From contig OX336388.2 in NCBI GenBank assembly GCA_946902985.2, forward strand, positions 290,572,526 through 290,636,525: a DNA stretch of 64,000 nt. Reading direction: 5' to 3'. Source of the DNA: Meconema thalassinum (Eukaryota; Arthropoda; Insecta; Orthoptera; Tettigoniidae). The notes under the pieces were generated by a model, which was not told where the DNA came from, made no database searches, and saw nothing but the letters and a program-made list of their open reading frames with translations. The first letter of the stretch is position 1. Each line of letters opens with the position of its first letter. A program made the position numbers and the translations under genes. Below are positions 57,101-64,000 of this stretch, piece by piece.

Positions 57101-57430
57101 GCACGTTACAACGCGGTCAGGTATAACACCTCTGACTCTTATAGCTGAAATGGGCAACTCCGTCACCTCAGAGTTTGCTCTAAGTCTGGCATGGCAATCG
57201 GCGGAAATTACACTAATCATCGCTCCAGTATCGATGAGTATGACTACACTGACTTCATTCAAGGTGGCTACAATCTTGGGTAGACGTGTTAATTCATAAT
57301 TGTGGTTCGTCGTTCGTCGTTCGTCCAACAAGTCTTCTTGGATTGGCTCCCAGAGTAATATAGAGGCAGTTACTCGGTGCTCAACCAAACAAGAATCTAT
57401 TGATTTTTCGGAGTTTTTTTTTTCTTTCAT
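54155..57430 (-). CDS. pol: Gypsy pol: protease, reverse transcriptase, RNase H, integrase (1091 aa)
   Basis: ATG at 57430. Retropepsin: LIDTGA (residues 65-70) and ILGADF (140-145). Reverse transcriptase: FSSLDLVQSYYRI (333-345), LPFGLKNAGAA (369-379) and the catalytic YVDD (399-402). RNase H: ETDASAIGIGA (546-556), TEIEALAIVYA and RTDHHAL. Integrase zinc site H760, H765, C795, C798; catalytic core D827, D887 and E922 (NPAE), then a basic C-terminus ending KKYHS at 54155. All catalytic residues and the frame are intact. The stop is 87 bp from the LTR, leaving no room for env. No chromodomain is seen. The product copies the element's RNA and inserts it. Confidence 0.96.
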   Translation of the reverse strand: MKEKKNSEKSIDSCLVEHRVTASILLWEPIQEDLLDERRTTNHNYELTRLPKIVATLNEVSVVILIDTGAMISVISADCHARLRANSEVTELPISAIRVRGVIPDRVVTCKIQILCTVKISSHVYLHEFLVMKGLHHDAILGADFIRKYDGIIDMGRNTVEFKPNEPIQMSLIEEEPEFLSEVDVVEALKGKEIEATLDADEEAESLSAPTHEDLEAILNEYRDIFDTTPGEILDYEYDLVLLDDSPFQKRIYPIAEKHLEEAAKKIHEMEAAGTIKKSPTPFLNPIIPVVKVDGSLRLCLDARALNERLAPEHDRPPKIRDILRKFKGKRIFSSLDLVQSYYRIRLSEHTQKYTGFLLDQTTYVFQKLPFGLKNAGAALIRALDAKLTHEVKQKVICYVDDIIIASGTEEEHLKTLCLVFENLRQANFKVKFDKCRFFQEEVKFVGHIINGEGYRPNPAKIRTVAAFPTPTRVKHVRQFLGILQFFAAHCEKYSETVAPLQGLLKKNCRWNWNDECEIAFRRAKQMLVDSIQLEYPDYSRNFILETDASAIGIGAILLQEDDEKKRHYIAFLSRRLRPHESHYFTTEIEALAIVYALEYWQKLLLGQRIIVRTDHHALTFILRTRMASDRITRWTLFLQQFDLEIVYRPGRENVLADILSRNPEATVNAIDIEGECEEHLRRFRHLPEGQRREEELRHIIRFLERRMDPQDDHYARIAAVADDYLIYHRVLYKFVDEDHTQLRAVIPRRYQESVILMVHLSIGHGGTDKTIATIKESFTWKGLGATVRQCLRACDACQRNKYTSHLLKEQPRPILPTQPRELYAQDLYGPIPKARRGNRYIVVTVDVFTKYTMLHPIQKATAHQIIQRIRRQVIPEAGKPQFLLTDHGSQYTSAEFANAMNELEIGHVLSSIRHPESNPAECVMSIIAKFCRLYCQEEHWRWTEVLVIMAKCINSTVHESTGQIPMVLHLNQMPLRIWDRVIVNPPCLQPSHASRLLAARETMDRQAAKRLRRTRRQRFREPLVEGDLILIRRPGISSPIDRIYGKFLSLYYGPSRIRQPLNNGSYVIEDIRTGERIGTFNAANLKKYHS
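57381..57430 (-). promoter_or_regulatory. gag-pol overlap with A10 run
   Basis: The overlap contains ten consecutive A residues in the mRNA sense (T run at 57414-57423), seven bases after the pol ATG. Pol lies one base downstream of the gag frame (+1, equivalent to -2). Slippage on the A run or restart at the pol ATG would both allow Pol expression. Which one is used cannot be told from sequence. Confidence 0.6.
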
Positions 57431-59846
57431 GGCGAGAAGTACTGGGCTGGTTCTGCTCCGTTTCCTGCGCCGAATGTCTATTTTCCCTCGAAGTAGGGTT
57501 CCGTTCTCCCTCTTCTTGGATCTGCAATTCTCTCAATTGTTGGAGGTACTCACGGCTCTCCCGCGCTTTTCCTTTCCAATCCCTGTCTGGCTGGTATCTA
57601 GGGTCTCGATTTCTGTCGTAACCCCCACTATATCGATAGTCTCTACGGATACGTCCGTGTTGCTGATTTCTTCCTTCATTCCCTCGGCGGTTGTTTTCAT
57701 AACGTCGGTTGTCGTCCGTCCTTCGGTCGAATCGCCGGTCCCAATGACTTCGCCGGTCATCATGTTGATTTCGAGCATACGGAGTGTTATTCCATTCTCT
57801 CCTGTTATAAGTGTAATTGTTATCACGTCGCCCAGAATCCTCTGTGGTTTGTGTTTGTTGTGGCGTCTGGCTCACTTTATCAACAGTCGTCAGATTCATA
57901 TGTCTATCCTCGCGTCTATCAGCCTTCTGCTGACGGTGTGTAGGAAACTGTTCTGTGTTAGCGTCCAACCTTCGCAGTATATGGTCACACTGCTGGAAAG
58001 TGGATGCCCCTGCAGCGATTAACACACGTTGTACATCCGCAGGGTACTGCCAAACAATCGTGTTCACCAAATCTTGTTCGGACAATGGAGGCTGAAGACA
58101 ACGGAGCTTCGCGAGCTGTATTGCGAAGTAATTCGCATAACGAGTAGGTGTATTGGAACTGTACCTTCGAGTGTACATCTCAGCTCGGATGCTCTGCTGG
58201 ATGTCGCTCGACCAATATGTTCTTAATAACGCTTCCTTAAAGTCTTGGTAGCCTGTGAATGAGTATCGGAATGCTCTGAACCAGGTACCGGCTTGTCCCT
58301 CAAGCAGTCGCTCTATAACTCTTAGTTCCCTCTCTGGAGTTACCATAGTATCACGTAAGTAGCTTTCGACATTTGCTAGGAATTCCACTGGAGTAACACC
58401 GCTCCCAGTTCCCGAGAAGCGAGCTGGTTGCTCCTCTCTTGAACGAATTATGGTGACATTTCCCTGCGTATTCGCGGGTCTGAAAGTATTTTGCATGTAA
58501 CTCTGCGTAGGAGTGTTAGTCTCATGACTAATTCGATTAGATGCTGGTTGAAACGGGTGAGCGTTAAAGTTCAAGGTCTGACCTTGCGCTAAATTAGTGA
58601 ATTGTGACGGTTGCGATTTCATAGGCGCGCTGGGTTGGAAATGGGTAGGCATCATTCCTCCTGATTGAGATATAGGCGTTTCCTGAGATTCTCCCATCTG
58701 TGGGTGTACGTGTCTCTCTCTTGGAGTCGTCTCGAGTCTGTCCAGGCGTCTTTCTATTACTTCAAGACCTGGGATGGTTCTGGCTGCGACTTTGTTGCCT
58801 AAGTCGTTCAATTGCAGCTCGATCCTGTCAACCTTTCCCTTGAGGTTTGTGTCTACCTCGCGTATGGCCGTCCTAAGGTTATAACTGAGGTCTAACCTCT
58901 CGGTCACCGCGACTTCCTCAAATCTCTTTTGTAAGGAATCGATATCTCCTTCAACTCTGGACATATTTTCTTGGATTTTACCCACATCGTCTCTAACCTC
59001 GGCTACCTTAGCCTCGACTGTAGCTTCGTGTTCGTTGAGGTCACCTCTCAATAACATGAGGTCAATTTTGTGTTCCTCATGATGAACATCAACTGTCTCA
59101 CGTAGACTGTCTACGGTTTCCGTCAATTCAGAAATGTTTCTCCTGTTGGTGTTAAGTTCCTCTTTAATCTCCATCATGCCATCAACGATAGTCATCACGT
59201 TGTTATTAACGGCATTGGCAGCTCCTCTCATCAAGATTAAACCAACGTTCATGGTTGCCATGTCCTTCTTCACATTTCCGATAAATCCCTCGACGTGATC
59301 TAGTCGAGTCCCGAATTCTTCCCTGGTATGTTCCAGATCTGCTCTCATGTCTATCTGGACTTTATTCAAGGTTGTCTGAATTTGAGCTGTGTGCTCCTCC
59401 AATCGGTTTTGCACCTCCTCCCTAGCTCTATTCATCTGGTCGGTTAAGCAATCTACGCGCTGGTTAGCCTCCTGATGGTGTCGTATGACATCAACCCTAA
59501 CAGCTGCTAAACCTGTCGTCAGATCATTTCTCGCTTCGATCGTATATGTGTCCATGTCTGCCCTGACTTGAGTTAAATCAGCCCTAACATTATTTACAGA
59601 GTGAGTGTTAATCTCTAAGTCCTGTCTTACATTGTTTATAGACTGAGTGTTAATCTCTAAGTCCTGTCTTACAATGTTTATTTCCAGTCTAACCTGGTCC
59701 ACATGACCACTGACATTGTTGACTTCCTGTCTAACCTGGTCCACATGACCACTGACATTGTTTACAGCCTGAGTATTCTGTTGAAGATTGGCATTCACAC
59801 CTGCCATCATCTCTCCAAACACACGACGAATAGTTTCCTCATCCAT
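57381..59846 (-). CDS. gag: Gypsy gag with long coiled coil (821 aa)
   Basis: ATG at 59846 (MDEETIRRVFGEM) is preferred over the open codons reaching 59879, which lack ATG. Residues 29-98 are five 14-residue repeats (NNVSGHVDQVRQEV type), followed to about 390 by heptad-rich coiled coil. A Pro/Gln-rich linker follows, then a capsid-like Gag domain (about 480-650: PVEFLANVESYLR, AGTWFRAFRYSF, LAKLRCLQP) and an Arg/Asn/Asp-rich tail (660-790). No CCHC knuckle is seen, so the basic tail is the likely RNA-binding part. At over 800 residues it is larger than most insect gypsy Gags. It overlaps pol by 50 bp. Confidence 0.92.
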   Translation of the reverse strand: MDEETIRRVFGEMMAGVNANLQQNTQAVNNVSGHVDQVRQEVNNVSGHVDQVRLEINIVRQDLEINTQSINNVRQDLEINTHSVNNVRADLTQVRADMDTYTIEARNDLTTGLAAVRVDVIRHHQEANQRVDCLTDQMNRAREEVQNRLEEHTAQIQTTLNKVQIDMRADLEHTREEFGTRLDHVEGFIGNVKKDMATMNVGLILMRGAANAVNNNVMTIVDGMMEIKEELNTNRRNISELTETVDSLRETVDVHHEEHKIDLMLLRGDLNEHEATVEAKVAEVRDDVGKIQENMSRVEGDIDSLQKRFEEVAVTERLDLSYNLRTAIREVDTNLKGKVDRIELQLNDLGNKVAARTIPGLEVIERRLDRLETTPRERHVHPQMGESQETPISQSGGMMPTHFQPSAPMKSQPSQFTNLAQGQTLNFNAHPFQPASNRISHETNTPTQSYMQNTFRPANTQGNVTIIRSREEQPARFSGTGSGVTPVEFLANVESYLRDTMVTPERELRVIERLLEGQAGTWFRAFRYSFTGYQDFKEALLRTYWSSDIQQSIRAEMYTRRYSSNTPTRYANYFAIQLAKLRCLQPPLSEQDLVNTIVWQYPADVQRVLIAAGASTFQQCDHILRRLDANTEQFPTHRQQKADRREDRHMNLTTVDKVSQTPQQTQTTEDSGRRDNNYTYNRREWNNTPYARNQHDDRRSHWDRRFDRRTDDNRRYENNRRGNEGRNQQHGRIRRDYRYSGGYDRNRDPRYQPDRDWKGKARESREYLQQLRELQIQEEGERNPTSRENRHSAQETEQNQPSTSRHERKKKLRKINRFLFG

Positions 59847-60307
59847 AGATAAGAAATATATGAGAAAGTGAGGGATCAATTTCTACTGGAACTTACAGCT
59901 ATGATTAGTTACTTGGTGGTATAAAGCTTGCTTCATTTATATAAATATCACGAGTACAGCTGGAGTATGCAAACTAAGTGCTTCTACATTTACAAAGACA
60001 ACGGTGAGCAAAGCAAAGTATTACATTTACTTAGGATGAGGCATCATCAAAGAAAATCCTATCCTTCATTTATTCAACACTAAAGCCTCACCCCATGGAC
60101 TTCTATCAAACATGAATGCCATGCGGTCAATTGATCTGCAGTACGACTTTCTAAGTTCGTCCCAGTCCTGTCAATTTACCATTAATCAACATTAGGATCC
60201 TCAAAAAGAATAGCATGGTACTGAGGGTCACCACGTTAACGTCGGCACATGAGTTGGGCGCCATTTTATGTGGCCCAAGTCCGCCCACAACATTGTGCGC
60301 CATTTGA
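59847..60307 (-). promoter_or_regulatory. Gypsy leader with candidate primer-binding site
   Basis: 460-bp untranslated leader in element orientation. Five bases after the 5' LTR the sequence TGGCGCACAATG (60302-60291) begins like the TGGCGC primer-binding sites of many retroelements. The complementary tRNA cannot be named without a search. Confidence 0.55.
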
Positions 60308-63300
60308 TGAGACCGTTCAGTTGATGTCAACAACCACGATGATTCAACTAACGACACATAAATCGAATAAAAAGTACCGTGAGGATCAGGTGACCTTCCA
60401 AAAAGGCTAAAGCGGCACGAGAGTTCGTAGTCCACAGGGATCGTGGTACATGGTGACGATGGTCATAGACCGCCTAAGGAAAGGTTCACCTTAAAACTAG
60501 ACTGAGAAAATAAACATCCAGACTCATGTAAAACACCGTGAAAATTTATTAAAATTCACAAGCCCCTAGCCTAGTTCGGAGGGTTATAATCGGCTAGTCC
60601 GCAAATTAATAAATAAACTAAGATAAAGAACAGGTCCCCTACCTGAGAAGTTACTGAAAACCCTCGCGAAAGATCTAACTCACAATGATAAAGCAACAAC
60701 AGCAACGCTAGGAATATGGCACGACGCAAGTCCCTAGTTCAAGTTACAAGATCAAGCTAATATCTGAATTTACATTTAACGGGGTAGCAAAACAAATCTA
60801 GGTTAGGATGGTACCATTTCGACATTTAAATTTAACATTAATTCAACTAGCTAAGTCCTATCAATTAACAAAATTTACGGCGATGACGTCCGTAAAAGAA
60901 AACAATTACATCCAAAAGCTAAGTGTACAGCCATGAAAAACAAACAATTTAATTATGCTTAATAACTATGTGCTAACAGCACACAATAAAGTAACATGTA
61001 GGGTTTAATACACTTGACATCATAAATTAATAACGAAATAGACACAGTAGTTTTATTAAAAATTCCTGCCTACACCTTGGTTTACTCTTTGTAAACCATA
61101 GTCATCTAATGTGTATAGTTACGGTGACGAATGCGCAGTTGAGACCACGTCTGACATCGCATGGCCTGAGCTCCACAAGCTACGAACTCTAGGTTCGCAC
61201 ATGCTTCAGGTCGCTACAAAAATGTCAACTGTCCTAGTCATTTCCTCACAAGGAAATTTTCTTCAACTGCACGGCTATGTCAACAGTTCCAGAATGCAAA
61301 GAACAAAGTTAGATAGAAAGAATCGTTAGTTAGGCTTGTTTTACAACAATTATGCATTTTATTATTAGAATGTCGGTTTATAGGTTTATCGTAGGTTTAT
61401 GGCGAATAACATTGACAATAGCCTGGGCACGGAGTGTCTCCAACTGAGATCATTCTCCACCAAAAAGCCTCGACTCAACAGTCGGAATATAATCAACGAG
61501 TATGACAACTCGGACACACAATAACACGGGTTACCAGCGGCGCTAAGCTCGCGTTCAATAACTCTGGGATAGGCCTGTACAACAGTTACCTTCCAGTAAC
61601 ATCTGGTCAACGGGATCATCCCCGGACAAAGTATACAATAACATCCTGCTATAACAGGGTAGACTTCACCATCCTATAGAAAACCTTACATAACTGTACC
61701 TGTCATACGACAATACACGCAACAGAGCGCTAAACTAACAAAAACCGATCCATAAAACAAGTGATCAAATACAAGAGTGGAAACTGGTTTCCATAAGCAA
61801 AATAGCAATGAAAGGAAAAGCGAATACAAATTGTACTCTGTCCTCGTCTATAGTAGTTTTGTCTCACAATGAAGCAGGCGTGCTCTAGGTCACTGGGTTA
61901 CATAACCAGTTTATTCAAGGCCGGCGATTTAATCAATACAAAACCTACACTTGGCCGGTTCATAAAAAACATTACCATATGTTACGGATCTCTACAGAGT
62001 CCGTGTATCAAACGCACACTATAAATCTGAGTATAGTAATACAATTCCGTCTTTCTACCAAAGACGTCTAAATGAAAGTAAACTTACAATAACTGAAGCT
62101 CTTTGCTTTAAAAATGCAACTCAGTAGTTGCTAGAACATCAAATAAAAACGTGTCTCACACGACACAAGCAAAATATGATAAATGTGGCACAGATTCACA
62201 CACTATATCTGCTTAATGATACGTTGGGAACCGCGTTCGATGCTAGGCAACGAAACATTCCTTCTAGTTGTTAGGTTCAAACATGACCAAGAATAGCTTC
62301 TGAGCTTATTCAAAATGAAATATAATGCATTTACAAACTGGTAGTTACTGTCGACTACCTAAATGATACGACCGTTCTAACGACAGTCAGGGGTGTAACA
62401 AAGGATGGCTGCGAAGAATGCAGTCAATTAATAACCAAGGCATCTGATTGCCATAACTACAGTCAGCAAATACTTGAAAATTACCCCAAGTAGGGTTGAA
62501 CAAAATAGCCTCAAAATGACTACGATCAGGTTCAGCAAAAAGTAGGCATTGACGTTCCACGACGTTCACCAAGCTGCACAAGGGCTGACCAAAATGTCTG
62601 ACCCCAAGGGTGTCTCACTCTAAACTGAAATAAATGACATCTAACTAATCTAGTTACATCCCTACCTAGAAAAATGGCTGACACTGAGTGTGGTTGATTC
62701 ACAAACTACATTAAAACTACTATACCACCAGAAACTAGAACAAAGAAGGGGTGTGACAAAAACTCACGAAATGGAGAAGCTCTCACTCAGCTCTCTATTC
62801 CACAACAAGGGTTGTACATAAACCTATCTGGCTCTCTGGATCGGTATCCTCCTCATCAGGATTCCCATCTGGACTCCCCCAAAGACCAGGGTTCGATTTG
62901 TCCCTGTCGACATCTTCGTGGATATGCCTGGAAATTGCATTTTGGCTCCTTCCCTCTCGTTCATCGTTCTGGAAGTTCCACCATCATGCTGGTTCCTGTA
63001 GAAACGTCACCCCCCCCATACTGGGATGGTATTAGCCCATGGTAACTGCTTCAACCATGGTGAATAAAAGTCCAATCACGTGGGTAGCGAAATAAGTTGC
63101 GTGATTATTCATCCTCTCACTTCCAAAATTATAATGTCCGTCGTGACTATTATAGGCTTCAATTATAAAATACGACACAGCCTTAATCTTGCAGATGTGG
63201 ATTAGCATGTGAGCTAATACTATTTTATAATGCTGCACGTGCTAGTGACGCTACTTTTGTATCACGCAGCATCCGTGAATTATACGACGTTTCAAAGATG

Positions 63301-64000
63301 AAATTTCCACTTTGGCAATTTAAATATCTCATACTATTATAATGACACTTATTCAGGATAATTGTAACACTATTACCTGTATATTTCCACTAGGCATCTG
63401 CCCTCCACATACGCGTGGGTAATATGTGATGTCACAGCAATGTTGTGCAATACACTATACTTGCCAATAATTATTTCCCAAGCTTCTTATTTAATTCACT
63501 GGACTTCATCGACAGTGAATATTAGTATTTGCTTGCTCGATGGCACCTTATAATCACTTTTAAACGCTAAACAGCGGATATTCTTCTACGTTTCGTAGGA
63601 CAAATGTAATTCCACGCCTACACAAGGCGGATTCTCAAGACGCAGTGCTCCGGTACTGGGTGTCTCTAGAAAGTAGGTCGTCAAAACGAAAACGTTGAGC
63701 GACTACTTACGTTCCTTTTTGCGTATCTGCAAGGGTATTACCTTACCTAAAGTAAAAGTAAACATTCTCCAAAATGTTTTAATAATGCAGCATGACGAAA
63801 TGGAATATTCTGAGTCTCGTAGGAAAAATAAAAATAATTAATAAGACCTCAGATAATAATTAGCAGTTTACACCAAAGTCAAAAGTGCGATTCACCGCTA
63901 CTTCAAAGTATCGCGTGATCTCTCAGCTTCACGTGGCTTCCTGGGTGTGTTCAAAAGTACAACATCCCATCATAAATGCTCTGTCATAAAAAAAATATCA
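60308..64000 (-). repeat. 5' LTR of the gypsy element, reaching the window edge
   Basis: Matches 50377-54066. Private differences include an extra C near 63014 and an extra A near 63994. It would contain the promoter. I cannot place a TATA box or initiator with confidence. Confidence 0.94.

Larger units (their letters stand above)
50377..64000 (-). mobile_element. Ty3/gypsy LTR retrotransposon, apparently complete coding region
   Basis: LTRs at 50377-54068 and 60308-64000 enclose an internal region on the minus strand with gag and pol and no env. The right end (the 5' LTR in element orientation) appears to lack only its last two bases (CA) at the window edge. LTRs differ by about a dozen substitutions over 3.69 kb by eye. 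It is inserted in the non-LTR copy 2, and the left flank is CTACGTAT. Confidence 0.95.

Noticed and set aside
54300..58226. Numerous plus-strand ORFs, including 240 codons at 57300-58022
   Set aside because: Antisense shadows of intact gag and pol.

Overview
This looks like repeat-dominated nuclear DNA from an animal, most likely an insect. The reasons are several unrelated tRNA-derived SINE families, P-superfamily, piggyBac and hAT-like DNA transposons, Penelope-like, BEL/Pao-like and Ty3/gypsy retroelements, non-LTR fragments, satellite DNA, and a BIR-BIR-RING inhibitor-of-apoptosis (IAP) gene. The exact order cannot be fixed from the sequence. I see no convincing intact ordinary host gene and no bacterial-type operon, tRNA, rRNA or CRISPR.

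Layout. (1) 1-6621 is a long palindrome. Arms of about 2.6 kb (1-2580 and 4024-6621, roughly 3% diverged by eye) each carry the last exons of an unrecognised gene, a decayed IAP gene and a small unrecognised ORF. The 1.44-kb spacer holds two FLYWCH zinc-finger ORFs and a minisatellite. (2) 6.6-10.5 kb is non-coding repeat DNA. (3) 10.54-14.74 kb is a satellite array with a ~292-bp monomer and two different higher-order periods (1180 and 584 bp). (4) 15-29 kb is a SINE-rich graveyard. Its centrepiece is a piggyBac-type transposase remnant (18.6-21.5 kb, minus strand) split by three later insertions: a hAT-like element, a Penelope-like fragment and a non-LTR fragment. (5) 29.56-36.87 kb is bounded by 23-bp perfect inverted repeats and a 7-bp direct repeat and contains dismembered P/THAP9-like transposase, which I read as one P-superfamily transposon with nested insertions. 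(6) 36.9-41.1 kb holds SINEs, a non-LTR 3' fragment and an 815-bp tandem duplication. (7) 41.13-49.68 kb is a BEL/Pao-like LTR element with very similar 2.08-kb LTRs. Its reverse transcriptase, RNase H and most of its integrase are replaced by a long stop-free, very hydrophobic frame. (8) 49.68-50.38 kb is a second copy of the non-LTR fragment. (9) 50377 to the window end is a young Ty3/gypsy element on the minus strand with intact gag and pol and unusually long LTRs (about 3.69 kb).

How it fits together. Insertion order can be read from the nesting. The gypsy LTR interrupts the non-LTR copy, which itself truncates the right LTR of the BEL-like element, which in turn interrupted the second copy of the 815-bp duplication. 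The two LTR elements are the youngest-looking components. The P-like, piggyBac-like and Penelope-like pieces are old and broken.

The least conventional unit is the palindrome at the left edge, which packages IAP, a small conserved-looking ORF and FLYWCH genes in mirrored arms. It may be cargo of a larger virus-derived or transposon-like element whose left end lies outside the window.
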